Shown here: one piece after another, positions 27,600 through 36,267 of the stretch
How the letters are laid out: every line of letters begins with the position of its first letter
How positions within the stretch are numbered: the first letter of the stretch is position 1
NCBI RefSeq assembly: GCF_025144725.1
Contig: NZ_JALXKS010000019.1
Coordinates: 1-48,897 of the forward strand
Source of the DNA: Brevibacterium sp. p3-SID960
GTDB lineage: Bacteria; Actinomycetota; Actinomycetes; Actinomycetales; Brevibacteriaceae
DNA: 48,897 nt
Reading direction: 5' to 3'
Position numbers and translations under genes: made by a program
The notes under the pieces: model-generated
Seen by the model: the letters and a program-made list of their open reading frames with translations, nothing else
Databases searched by the model: none
Told to the model about the DNA's origin: nothing

Positions 27600-28658
27600 G
27601 TGGTCGACAAGGAGCAGCAGCCGGAGCACAGCTCAGTCCCGGCAGGCATCGACGCCGAGCGGGTCGGTGCATGGATCGCCGAACACCACGGTGCCGACCC
27701 CGGCAGGCTCAGCTATGAGGTCATGTCGGTCGGCCGGTCGAACCTCACCTACACGGTCCGGCATGACGGTGAGCCCCGCTGGGTGCTGCGCCGTCCGCCG
27801 CTGGGCCACACCGGCGGCAGCGCCCACAACGTCGCCCGCGAAGGCCGCATCATGGCGGCGCTGAAGGACACCGACGTGCCGGTCGTCAACGTCTTGGACA
27901 TCGTCGACGATGAGAACGTCCTCGAAGTCCCCTTCGTCTTCATGGACCACTGCGCCGGCTTCCCCCTCAACACCCCCGACGACCTCGGTCGCATCCCTGC
28001 TGACCAGCGCCGGCAGACCGCCTTCAACCTCGTCGACTCACTCGCCGCCATCCACCGCGTCGACATCGATGCCGTCGGCTTGGGCGACTTGCGCCGGCCC
28101 GGCGGCTTCGTCGAACGCCAGCTGCGCCGCTGGCTGGGCCAGTACGAGGCGATCACCACTCGCGACCTGCCGGCCATCCGCGAGGTCCACGCCGAACTCG
28201 TCGCCCGCATGCCCGATGACTCCCAGGCCGCCGTCGGCCTCGTCCACGGCGACTTCAAACCCAACAACGCGATCTTCACCCCTGCCGGCGAGATCGCCGC
28301 GATAGTCGACTGGGAGCTGTCAGCCATCGGCGAGGTCGTCACCGACCTCGGCTACCTGGTGGCGATGCTGTACTCGGATCCGAAGCTCACCCACATCTGG
28401 GTGCCGAGTGTCGCCGAGGGCTTCCCGGAGAAGTCCGAGCTCATCGCCCGCTACGAGGAATCCGCCGCCCGGGAGGCCGCCCACGTCGACTACTACGCCG
28501 GCTTCGCACTGTGGAAGCTCGCCTGCATCTCCGAAGGCGTCTACACCCGCATCCTCAAAGGCCAGATGGGCGACACCGGATTCGACCCCGAACAGGCCGG
28601 GCAGGGTGTTGAGGAGCTCGCCCTCGCCGGACTCGACCTCATCACCGGCAGCCGATGA
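27600..28658 (+). CDS. APH-like phosphotransferase family protein (ACAD10-type)
   Basis: A 352-residue protein with an aminoglycoside-phosphotransferase/choline-kinase-like fold. The catalytic loop VHGDFKPNNAIF (HGDxxxxN) and the metal-binding IVDWELS are intact. This subgroup is related to the kinase domain of ACAD10/11 and is usually found with acyl-CoA dehydrogenases, where it is thought to phosphorylate hydroxyacyl-CoA intermediates. That role is inferred from family and context. Start GTG 27600 with AAGGAGG six bases upstream. First gene of a TetR-controlled operon. Confidence 0.85.
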   Translation: MVDKEQQPEHSSVPAGIDAERVGAWIAEHHGADPGRLSYEVMSVGRSNLTYTVRHDGEPRWVLRRPPLGHTGGSAHNVAREGRIMAALKDTDVPVVNVLDIVDDENVLEVPFVFMDHCAGFPLNTPDDLGRIPADQRRQTAFNLVDSLAAIHRVDIDAVGLGDLRRPGGFVERQLRRWLGQYEAITTRDLPAIREVHAELVARMPDDSQAAVGLVHGDFKPNNAIFTPAGEIAAIVDWELSAIGEVVTDLGYLVAMLYSDPKLTHIWVPSVAEGFPEKSELIARYEESAAREAAHVDYYAGFALWKLACISEGVYTRILKGQMGDTGFDPEQAGQGVEELALAGLDLITGSR

Positions 28659-29413
28659 GCAGCTTCCTCGGCCGCACCCTCGGCGCCGCCCTGCTGACCC
28701 GCGGCACCGACTGCCTCGATGTATTCCTCATCCGCCACGGCCAGCAGACCCGGCCCGGCCCCGACGCCCCGGAGGCCGCCTCCTACGACCCGCCGCTGTC
28801 CGATACCGGCCGCGCCCAGGCCGAGGCCGCCGCCGACGCCCTGGCCGCCCACCCGATCACCGCGGTCTACGCCTCTCAGCTCGCCCGCGCCCATGACACG
28901 GCCGCCGCGATCGCCGCCCGCCACCGCCTCGGCGTCGGGGTCGATGAGCGGCTGGCCGAGGTGGGGATCTTCCAGCAGGTGCCCGCCCACCTCAGCTTCG
29001 AACAGGCCGTCGGAGCCCAGGCCGCGGCCGAGGCGGCGGAGACGATGGTGCGCACCCGCAAGTGGGATGCCCTGCCGCTGGGCGAGGGCTCGCAGGCCTT
29101 CCGCACCCGCGTGCACACCGCGATCTGGGAGCTGGCCCGCCAGCATCTGCCCGAACCGGGCACTGCGGCACAGGCCCGCGCGGCGGCTGAGCAGAATGGT
29201 GAACCGGTCCCGCACCCGCAGGCAATCGCCATCGCCTGCCACGGCGGGGTCATCAACGCCTTCCTCGCCGAGGAGTACGGGCTGGAGGCCGACTTCCTCT
29301 TCCGGCCCGCCCATGCCGGGATCACCCGGGTGCGCTTCGCCGCCGACCGGGCGGTCATGCTCACCGGAAACGAACTCGGCCACCTCGAAGACCGCGACCT
29401 GCTGACCTTCTGA
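28655..29413 (+). CDS. Histidine phosphatase (phosphoglycerate-mutase-like) family protein
   Basis: A 252-residue member of the histidine phosphatase superfamily. LIRHGQQTRPG holds the catalytic RHG, and IACHGGVINAF the second conserved His. The start ATG overlaps the preceding TGA (ATGA), so it is translationally coupled to the phosphotransferase. A phosphatase directly paired with a small-molecule kinase suggests that the two act on the same phosphorylated intermediate. That is inference. Confidence 0.85.
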   Translation: MSSFLGRTLGAALLTRGTDCLDVFLIRHGQQTRPGPDAPEAASYDPPLSDTGRAQAEAAADALAAHPITAVYASQLARAHDTAAAIAARHRLGVGVDERLAEVGIFQQVPAHLSFEQAVGAQAAAEAAETMVRTRKWDALPLGEGSQAFRTRVHTAIWELARQHLPEPGTAAQARAAAEQNGEPVPHPQAIAIACHGGVINAFLAEEYGLEADFLFRPAHAGITRVRFAADRAVMLTGNELGHLEDRDLLTF

Positions 29414-29559
29414 TCACCACCGCCTCGGGCGCGGTAAGGATCATCGCTGGGACTGGGCCGGGACCGGTTCGGGGCCTGGCCGGGACCGCCGCACAGGGCT
29501 CTGGCAGACGGTCGGTATAGTGCTCAGCGTGCCCCGTGAGTGAAAGGAATCACACCGCA

Positions 29560-30321
29560 ATGGAACTCAACAACGCCGTCGCCCTCGTCACCGGAGGTGT
29601 CTCCGGTCTCGGCCGTGCGACCGCCGAACGCCTGCTGAATGCTGGTGCCACCGTCGTCCTGCTCGACCTCAACGCCGAAGCCGGTGAAGCCGCCGCCGCC
29701 GAGCTCGGCGACAAGGCCCACTTCGTCGCAGCCGACGTCACCAGCGAAGACGACGTCCAGAAGGCCGTCGACCTGGCCACCTCGCTGGGCAACCTGCGGG
29801 TCGTCGTCAACTGCGCCGGCGTCGCCACCCCCGGCAAGCTCGTGAGCAAGCGCGGCCCGCTGGGCCTCGACGACTTCGCCAAGGTCATCAACATCAACCT
29901 CGTCGGCACCGTCAACGTCTGCCGGCTCGCCGCTGCCGCCATGCAGCAGCAGGAGGCCGACGGTGAGGAGCGCGGTGTCATCATCAACACCGCCTCGGTC
30001 GCGGCCTTCGACGGCCAGATCGGCCAGATCGCCTACTCCGCCTCCAAGGGCGGCGTGCACGCCGTGACCCTGCCGATGGCCCGTGAGCTGGCCAGCTCGC
30101 TCATCCGCGTCGTCACGATCGCCCCGGGCATCTTCATGACCCCGATGATGGCCGGTCTGCCGCAGGCCGCCCAGGACTCGCTGGCCGCCTCGATCCCGCA
30201 CCCAGCCCGCCTCGGCCAGCCGGCCGAGTACGCCCAGCTCGTCGAGTCGATCGTGGCCAATCCGATGCTCAACGGCGAGACCATCCGCCTCGACGGCGCC
30301 ATCCGCATGGCACCGAAATGA
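29560..30321 (+). CDS. Short-chain dehydrogenase/reductase, 3-hydroxyacyl-CoA dehydrogenase-like
   Basis: A 253-residue classical SDR. The cofactor motif is TGGVSGLG (residues 11-18), with VLLDLN afterwards indicating NAD preference. NCAGVATPG and the catalytic YSASKGG follow, with the Ser in INTASVAAF. The overall sequence resembles the 17-beta-HSD10/type-2 3-hydroxyacyl-CoA dehydrogenase group, which fits the fatty-acid context. ATG 29560 is preferred; GTG 29536 would add eight residues. It is 146 bp after the phosphatase gene with a CACCGCCTCGGG element between, so it may have its own promoter. Confidence 0.87.
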   Translation: MELNNAVALVTGGVSGLGRATAERLLNAGATVVLLDLNAEAGEAAAAELGDKAHFVAADVTSEDDVQKAVDLATSLGNLRVVVNCAGVATPGKLVSKRGPLGLDDFAKVININLVGTVNVCRLAAAAMQQQEADGEERGVIINTASVAAFDGQIGQIAYSASKGGVHAVTLPMARELASSLIRVVTIAPGIFMTPMMAGLPQAAQDSLAASIPHPARLGQPAEYAQLVESIVANPMLNGETIRLDGAIRMAPK

Positions 30322-30342
30322 TCCGCACCACCTGACGCGGAG

Positions 30343-30410
30343 ACGTCCCCGCGGGGACGTGACAGCCCGCAGCACAGGCGCCGGTCGACCACACGGTCGG
30401 CCGGTGCCTG
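30343..30410 (+). terminator. Two consecutive hairpins after the SDR gene
   Basis: ACGTCCCCGCGGGGACGT (30343-30360) is a perfect 18-bp palindrome. It is followed by a 16-bp stem with a 4-base loop (30375-30410: CAGGCGCCGG...CCGGTGCCTG with GGTC pairs inside, two G-U pairs). There is no T-run. They probably end the operon transcript, perhaps with Rho. Confidence 0.6.
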
Positions 30411-30631
30411 ACGCGTACGCGGGCAGTCCGCATGCGCACAAGGGCACTTGCGCCCATGACAGAGGCGACCGAGACCCGGAAGGGCTATCTATTGGCAGGC
30501 CCGCACGATAGGGTGTTCACAGGGAATACTCAGCTCTCCTGGTGGGCTGGATCGTGGTGGGCCGGGGTTCCCGGCACCCGGGCCGAGAGCGTATCGCGCC
30601 GGCGGCGACGCACACGACCAGGAGGACCCTG

Positions 30632-32044
30632 ATGGAGTACACCCCCTACACCCTGCTTGTGGACATCGGCCTCATCTCAGCGCTGCTGCTCATCGGCAAG
30701 CTCATCCGCGCCTACACCCGTCCGGTGCAGAGCCTCCTCATCCCGTCATCGATCACCGCCGGCATCCTCGGCCTCATCTTCGGCCCTGCCGTGCTCGGCT
30801 GGCTGCCCTTCAGCGACCAGCTCGGCACCTATTCGACGATCCTCATCGCAGTGGTCTTCGGTGCGATGCCCTACAGCATGGAGTTCTCCGGCCGCGTGCT
30901 CAAAGGCGCTCGGGCCATGTGGTCCTTCTCCACGGGGATGTACGTCCTGCAGTGGGGTGCTGCAGTGCTCTTCGGGCTCATCGTCCTGTCCTTCCTCTTC
31001 GACACTCCCGACTGGTTCGGCCTCATGCTGCCTGTCGGCTGGGTCGGAGGCTTCGGCACCGCTGCCGCGATCGGCGGCAGCCTGGAGGACAGCGGCCAGG
31101 AAGCAGCGATGACGCTCGGCTTCACCTCGGCGACGATCGGCACACTCGTGGCGATCATCGGCGGCATCATCATGGCCAAGTGGGGTGCCAAGACCGGTCG
31201 GACCGCGCAGATCGGCGACACCTCTGAACTGCCCGAGGAGCTGCGCACCGGCCTCATCTCGATCATCGGCCAGCGCCCGGCCATCGGACACGCGACCTCC
31301 TCGCCGTCCTCACTCGAACCGCTCGCTCTGCACGTCGCCGTCGTCGGCATGACGACCATCGGCGCCTACGGCCTGCAGCAGGGCGTGGCTGCGCTGTTCC
31401 CCGAGGTGAGCATCCCGCTGTTCGCGCTCGCCTTCGTCGTCGGCATGGCCGGCCGCGGGATCCTGGAGATCACCAACGGCAAGAAGTACGTCGACCAGGA
31501 CACCGTCTCAGCCGTCTCCGGTTCGGCAACCGACTTCCTCGTCGCCTTCGGTGTCGCCTCGATCGTCCCGGCGATCGTCGCCGACTACGCGATCCCGCTC
31601 ATCATCCTCATGGTCTTCGGATTCGTGTACTGCTTCATCATCTTCCGCTTCGTCAGCCCGGCGATGTTCGGTGAGCAGTGGATCGAGCGCGGCATCTTCG
31701 GCTGGGGCTGGTCGACCGCCTCGGTCGCCACCGCGATCGCGCTGCTCAAGATCGTCGACCCGAAGATGAAGTCGAAGACGCTCGAGGAGTTCGGCGTCGC
31801 CTACGTCGGCTACTCGCCGTTCGAGATCGGCATGACGATCGCCGCCCCGCTGCTCATCATCGCCGGGTTCACCTGGCCCTACGCGATCGTCGTCACCCTC
31901 GGCGGCATCGCCGTGTTCGTCCTGGCCTTCATCCTCGGCTGGACGAAGAACGGCGATGAGGACGACGAGGGTGAGGAGGCCGAGGCCGAGGAATCGGCAG
32001 GCGGCTCGCACGCCAGCGGGCTGCCGGACAAACCCACCGGCTGA
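30632..32044 (+). CDS. gltS: Sodium/glutamate symporter family protein
   Basis: A 470-residue inner-membrane protein of the GltS (ESS) family with about ten membrane segments. The two inverted-repeat re-entrant regions with Gly-rich motifs are visible: GGFGTAAAIGGSLEDSGQEAA and GWGWSTASVATAIALLK (described in part). It should import glutamate with sodium. The C-terminal 30 residues are Glu/Asp-rich. ATG 30632 follows AGGAGG at 7 bases. It is longer than E. coli GltS (about 400), mainly because of the acidic tail and a cytoplasmic loop. The 310-bp gap upstream holds terminator hairpins and presumably its promoter, which I could not assign. Confidence 0.85.
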   Translation: MEYTPYTLLVDIGLISALLLIGKLIRAYTRPVQSLLIPSSITAGILGLIFGPAVLGWLPFSDQLGTYSTILIAVVFGAMPYSMEFSGRVLKGARAMWSFSTGMYVLQWGAAVLFGLIVLSFLFDTPDWFGLMLPVGWVGGFGTAAAIGGSLEDSGQEAAMTLGFTSATIGTLVAIIGGIIMAKWGAKTGRTAQIGDTSELPEELRTGLISIIGQRPAIGHATSSPSSLEPLALHVAVVGMTTIGAYGLQQGVAALFPEVSIPLFALAFVVGMAGRGILEITNGKKYVDQDTVSAVSGSATDFLVAFGVASIVPAIVADYAIPLIILMVFGFVYCFIIFRFVSPAMFGEQWIERGIFGWGWSTASVATAIALLKIVDPKMKSKTLEEFGVAYVGYSPFEIGMTIAAPLLIIAGFTWPYAIVVTLGGIAVFVLAFILGWTKNGDEDDEGEEAEAEESAGGSHASGLPDKPTG

Positions 32045-32077
32045 CTTTCCGGCAGGCCATAAGTCATAAAGCTGGAA

Positions 32078-32118
32078 AAGCTATTCATGGTCAGATGCCC
32101 ACTGACCATGAATAGCTT
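32078..32118. terminator. AT-rich perfect hairpin between convergent genes
   Basis: A perfect 17-bp inverted repeat (AAGCTATTCATGGTCAG and its complement) with a 7-base loop separates gltS and the minus-strand membrane protein gene. It is strikingly AT-rich for this genome. Its position suggests bidirectional termination. Confidence 0.7.
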
Positions 32119-32179
32119 ATCTAACTTTCGAGTCGGACGGACTGGAGGCATGCCGGACCGCCGAGTCGCGCCGAGGCGA

Positions 32180-32809
32180 TCATGACTGGCGCTGCAGGTC
32201 GGCGCGCTCCTGGCGGCGCAGCACGACACCGCGGATGCTGCCCATCGCGATGAGGGTCACCGTCAGCAGCACGGCACCGAGGGCGAAGTGCGGGGAGGCA
32301 TCGGCCTGGGCGAGGGCGAGCTGGAAGACGATGATCGACAGCAGTGAGGCGCAGAAGGCCGGGATCGTCCAGTTCGCTGATAAGCGCGCGGCGATCGAGA
32401 TGAGCACCACCGCACCGGCTGGGGCGGCGAGCACTGAGACCATCCACACACACAGGATCACCAGCCCGGCCACGAGTGCTGAGGGCGGGCCGACATAGGA
32501 GTCCTCACGCTCCATCGGGTCGTGCTGGATGGCCGCCGGCAGCATCGCAAGAGCGAGCGTGCCGAGGGTGACGTCGACGATGAGGTGCACGCTCGGGATG
32601 CCCGGCTGGATCGCCCGGCCGAGCGCGGCACCGGAATTCAGCTGCAGCCAGTGGTAGGCCGCGCACATGATGACCCCGGAGACTGCCGCCAGCCAGAACA
32701 GCACCATCGTGCGCGTCTGCGAGCGCAGCGGCTGGGGCGCCCGGACAGCAGGGCGGGGGCCGGTGGCCACCGGGTGGCGGGGCGAGTGCGCAGAACGGCT
32801 ACTATTCAT
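32180..32809 (-). CDS. Hypothetical integral membrane protein
   Basis: A 209-residue protein with a basic N-terminus (about 30 residues) and five or six hydrophobic segments (VLFWLAAVSGVIMCAAYHWL, LIVDVTLGTLALAMLPAAI, GLVILCVWMVSVLAAPAGAV, ILVFQ-like and LLTVTLIAMG). Some actinobacterial sensor kinases have a similar membrane module, but no catalytic domain follows here. I do not recognise the family. It starts at ATG 32807-32809, 111 bp from the divergent CPBP gene. A possible role linked to that protease is speculation. Confidence 0.6.
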   Translation of the reverse strand: MNSSRSAHSPRHPVATGPRPAVRAPQPLRSQTRTMVLFWLAAVSGVIMCAAYHWLQLNSGAALGRAIQPGIPSVHLIVDVTLGTLALAMLPAAIQHDPMEREDSYVGPPSALVAGLVILCVWMVSVLAAPAGAVVLISIAARLSANWTIPAFCASLLSIIVFQLALAQADASPHFALGAVLLTVTLIAMGSIRGVVLRRQERADLQRQS

Positions 32810-32920
32810 ATGAGGAACTCTACGAGCCCGACCCGAGAACTCGCCGTGCCACGCCTCGGTGCCGGCTGTCCGTGTCTGTGCCGAGTGACCATCTGCCAGG
32901 AGGGAGAGGCGACGGGCCGC

Positions 32921-33886
32921 ATGCGCAAGATCCATCAGCCTCCCTACTACGATCCTGCCAAAGCGCCGGTGTTCCGCTACTTCCGGATGGCCGAGACCTA
33001 TCCGCACATCCGCTGGTGGCGTCCGCTGCTCGTCGGGGTGCTGACGATGGTGTACTTCCTGCTATTCTCCAGCCTCATCATCACCCCGGTGATGCTGCTC
33101 TCAGACCACTTCGCCCCGAACCTTTTCGACCCGATCCGCCGGGAGGGCGTCCCGCTCATCGCCAGCCCGGTCACGCTGTTCTTCACCGTGCTCGTCACCA
33201 TCGCCCTCATTCCCGCCTGCCTGCTGGCGATGAACGTCTCCGGCCGGCCGCTGGGCACCCTGTACTCAGTCGAGGGCCGGTTCCGGTGGCGGCTGTTCGG
33301 GCGCAGCACCATGCTCGCCGTGCTCATCACGGTGCCGATCACCTCCCTGCTCATGATCTTCGACCCGGTCGCCCACGATCACTTCCGGTGGCCGGATCAC
33401 AACGGCTTCATCCTCATCGTCATCACCCTGCTGCTCGTGCCGATGCAGGCCGCCGGCGAGGAGTTCGTCTTCCGCGGCATCCTCGGGCAGATGATCGGCT
33501 CGTGGCTGGCACATCCGGTATGGCCGATCCTGCTGCCGCTGCCGCTGCTCATCCTCGGGCAGAACTACGGGCTTGTCAGCCAGGTCGACATCGCGATCTT
33601 CGCCCTCGGGGCCGGGTTCGTCACCTGGGCGACCGGCGGGCTGGAGGCCGCGATCGCCCTGCACATCGTCGGCAACGTCGTCTTCTACGGCCTGGCCGCC
33701 TTCAACCTGCTGCTGCCCAACAGCCTCGACGGCGGGTCGATGGTCCAGCTGCTCGTCTCCACCCTCATCGTCGTCATCTACTCCACCCTCGTCGTCACCC
33801 ACCACGACGCCGTCAAATACCCCAACCACGCCCGCGCCCAGCCCGGCGCGCTCGTCGGCCGGGTCATCAGTCCCGGCGGCATGTGA
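32921..33886 (+). CDS. CPBP-family intramembrane metalloprotease
   Basis: A 321-residue membrane protein of the CPBP (CAAX prenyl endopeptidase/bacteriocin-processing) family. Motif 1 EEFVFRG (EExxxR) and motif 3 ALHIVGNVVFY (HxxxN-type) are present within about eight hydrophobic helices; the middle FxxxH motif is less clear. It may process membrane-bound peptides or take part in immunity or envelope functions. ATG 32921 is chosen; the AGGAGGGAGAGG stretch is rather far (about 11 bases), and an in-frame GTG at 32885 is possible. Confidence 0.8.
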   Translation: MRKIHQPPYYDPAKAPVFRYFRMAETYPHIRWWRPLLVGVLTMVYFLLFSSLIITPVMLLSDHFAPNLFDPIRREGVPLIASPVTLFFTVLVTIALIPACLLAMNVSGRPLGTLYSVEGRFRWRLFGRSTMLAVLITVPITSLLMIFDPVAHDHFRWPDHNGFILIVITLLLVPMQAAGEEFVFRGILGQMIGSWLAHPVWPILLPLPLLILGQNYGLVSQVDIAIFALGAGFVTWATGGLEAAIALHIVGNVVFYGLAAFNLLLPNSLDGGSMVQLLVSTLIVVIYSTLVVTHHDAVKYPNHARAQPGALVGRVISPGGM

Positions 33887-33997
33887 CATGACCGGCCGGC
33901 CGTTCCCGAGGTGGGGGAGACCGAGTAGGGAAAACCCGCCTCACGTGGATGGTTGGCTCCATGTCCGGCATGCTCGCAGCGAAAATACAGTGAAGCT

Positions 33998-35602
33998 ATG
34001 AACACCACACCCAGCCCAGACGGGGCCCGCGAGGACGTCAAGCGTCCGACCATCCCCCTGCCGCAGGGCACACCGAGCACACCCCCGGAACCCGCCACCC
34101 CCGACCCGACCGCCGTCATCCCGACCGGCGACGAGAACGACCAGAACCACCAGGCCGACGCAGCCGCCCAGGTCGACCGCGCTGATGAGACCGAGGCGGC
34201 CACCGCCTCGGGCACGGACACCGCAGCAGGCACAGGCGGCACTCCGCCTGCACCTCCGGCACCGGTTCCGGGCGCGGCAGAGACCCCGGCCCCGCAGCCG
34301 TCGGCTGCTGAGCTGACTGAGCGGAAGTGGCGCAAGGGCTACCCCGGCTTCTTCGGCATCGCCAACGTCATCGTCTCCGGCGTGCTCGCCGTCGTGTGGC
34401 TGTGGCTGCCGGTCGTCGTGCTCATCGCCGGCCTCAGCGGCCTGTTCGCACTCGGGCTCGGGCTGCTCGCCCTGTTCGTGTGGTTCGTGCTGCAGCGCGG
34501 GATCAACCGGGTTGAGCGCTTCCGCGCCGAGGCGGTCTACGGCGACGGCATCGCCTCAGCCCCGACACCGGAATCGGCCTATGCGCCTGGCTTCAGCCGC
34601 TTCATGCACAACCAGTGGCTGGTGTTCAAGTCCCCCAGCTTCTGGCGCTCGACCGCCCACCACTACATCAAAATCATCTACGGCGGTTTCGTCTGCCTGC
34701 TCGCAGGCGTCGGCCTGACCTTCGCCGGACTGCTCGCGGCCGCCGCGCTCAACCCCGAGTTCCTCCCCGGACAGCTGGGCGACTTCTCCCGCCTCGGCAG
34801 CGGCCTCATCGCCCTGGCCGCCTTCGTCTCCACCGTCCTCATCCTGCTGCTGAGCCCGTACCCGGACCGCGCCCTCGACCGCGCCCTGCTGCCTGCGACC
34901 CGCACCGAGGCGCTGCGCGCTGAGGTCAAGACCCTCGACCGCGCCCGTGCCGGTGCCGTCGACGCTGCGACGAGTGAGCGGCTGCGCATCGAACGCGACC
35001 TCCACGACGGAGTGCAGCCGATGCTCGTGGCGACCTCGATGAAACTCGGGATGGCCAAGGCCAAGATGGACACCGACCCCGAGGCGGCCAAGGCGCTGCT
35101 GACCGAAGCCCACGCCGAGTCGAAGGCGGCGATCACCGAGCTGCGCCAGCTCGCCCGCGGCATCCACCCGGCTGTGCTCAGCGACCGCGGCCTCGACGCC
35201 GCCGTCTCGGCCCTGGCCGCCCGCTGTGCCGTTCCAGTCCGCGTCACCGTCGATCTCCTCGACCACTCCGCCGCTCAGCTCGCCGGTGTCACCGGCTCGG
35301 TGCCGCTAACGAAGGTGAGCAGCGAAGCCGAGGCCGTGGCCTACTTCGTCGTCGCCGAGGCACTGACGAACGTGAGTAAGCACTCCCTGGCCACCGAGGC
35401 CCACGTCAGGATCTATGTGCGCGACGGCCGGCTGCACATCAGCGTCAGCGACAACGGCCGCGGCGGCGCACGCGTCGACCCAGTGGTCGGCTCGGGGCTG
35501 GCCGGGTTGGCTGACCGTGTGACCGCAGCCCGCGGCACATGGGCCCTGACCAGCCCGGTCGGTGGCCCGACAACTCTCGTTGTGGAGGTGCCATGCGCAT
35601 AA
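33998..35602 (+). CDS. Sensor histidine kinase (NarL-type, HisKA_3)
   Basis: A 534-residue membrane sensor. Residues 1-105 are a Pro/Ala/Thr-rich cytoplasmic tail. Residues about 120-300 hold four hydrophobic segments in two pairs, resembling the actinobacterial 'putative sensor' module. The dimerisation helix RIERDLHDGVQPMLV carries the phospho-accepting His near residue 336. The ATPase has VAEALTNVSKHS (N box), DNGRGG and GSGLAGLADRV. The signal is unknown. The stop overlaps the response-regulator start by 10 bp. ATG 33998 lacks a strong ribosome site. Confidence 0.9.
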   Translation: MNTTPSPDGAREDVKRPTIPLPQGTPSTPPEPATPDPTAVIPTGDENDQNHQADAAAQVDRADETEAATASGTDTAAGTGGTPPAPPAPVPGAAETPAPQPSAAELTERKWRKGYPGFFGIANVIVSGVLAVVWLWLPVVVLIAGLSGLFALGLGLLALFVWFVLQRGINRVERFRAEAVYGDGIASAPTPESAYAPGFSRFMHNQWLVFKSPSFWRSTAHHYIKIIYGGFVCLLAGVGLTFAGLLAAAALNPEFLPGQLGDFSRLGSGLIALAAFVSTVLILLLSPYPDRALDRALLPATRTEALRAEVKTLDRARAGAVDAATSERLRIERDLHDGVQPMLVATSMKLGMAKAKMDTDPEAAKALLTEAHAESKAAITELRQLARGIHPAVLSDRGLDAAVSALAARCAVPVRVTVDLLDHSAAQLAGVTGSVPLTKVSSEAEAVAYFVVAEALTNVSKHSLATEAHVRIYVRDGRLHISVSDNGRGGARVDPVVGSGLAGLADRVTAARGTWALTSPVGGPTTLVVEVPCA

Positions 35603-36255
35603 TCATCGCCGAAGACGCCGTGCTGCTGCGGGAGGGCCTCGTCAGGCTGCTGACCGACGCCGGACACGAGATCGTGGCAGCCGTCGGGGACGCCAACGAG
35701 TTCCTCGCTGCGATCAACACCGCCGCCCAGTCGCCTGACGGGCCACCGGATCTGGCGATCGTCGACGTGCGGATGCCGCCGACCTTCACCGACGAGGGCA
35801 TCCGGGCCGCGGTGCTCGTGCGCTCGCAGAACCCCGAGGTCGGCGTCATCGTCCTCTCCCAGTACGTCGAGGAGCGCTACGCCCGCGACCTCATCGCCGA
35901 CAACTCCGGCGGCTTCGGTTACCTGCTCAAGGACCGCGTGGCCGATGTCGAGGACTTCCTCGCAGCCGTCACCGAAGTCGCCGGCGGAGGCACCGTGCTC
36001 GACCCCGAGGTCGTCAGCCAGATCCTCGTGCGCACCCGCAAGCAGGACGGCCTGTCCGATCTGACCGCCCGGGAGCGCGAGGTCCTCCAGCTCATGGCCG
36101 AGGGCAAGTCGAACTCCGCGATCGCCGGCAGTCTCTACCTCAGCGCTGGTGCTGTCGAGAAGCACATCAGCTCGATCTTCACGAAATTCGGTCTCATGGC
36201 CGACACATCAGAGAACCGCCGCGTCCTTGCCGTGCTGCGGTTCCTCGGGGCCTAG
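35593..36255 (+). CDS. Response regulator, NarL/LuxR type
   Basis: A 220-residue regulator and partner of the overlapping kinase. The receiver domain has the acidic pair ED (7-8), the phospho-acceptor Asp58 (LAIVDVRMP) and a conserved Lys (LLKDR). The C-terminal LuxR helix-turn-helix is clear: LTAREREVLQLMAEGKSN, then AVEKHISSIFTKFGL. ATG 35593 has GGAGG about five bases upstream, within the kinase gene. The DUF4097 gene 12 bp downstream is probably in the same transcript and may be regulated by the system. Confidence 0.93.
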   Translation: MRIIIAEDAVLLREGLVRLLTDAGHEIVAAVGDANEFLAAINTAAQSPDGPPDLAIVDVRMPPTFTDEGIRAAVLVRSQNPEVGVIVLSQYVEERYARDLIADNSGGFGYLLKDRVADVEDFLAAVTEVAGGGTVLDPEVVSQILVRTRKQDGLSDLTAREREVLQLMAEGKSNSAIAGSLYLSAGAVEKHISSIFTKFGLMADTSENRRVLAVLRFLGA

Positions 36256-36267
36256 GAGGTACCCGCC

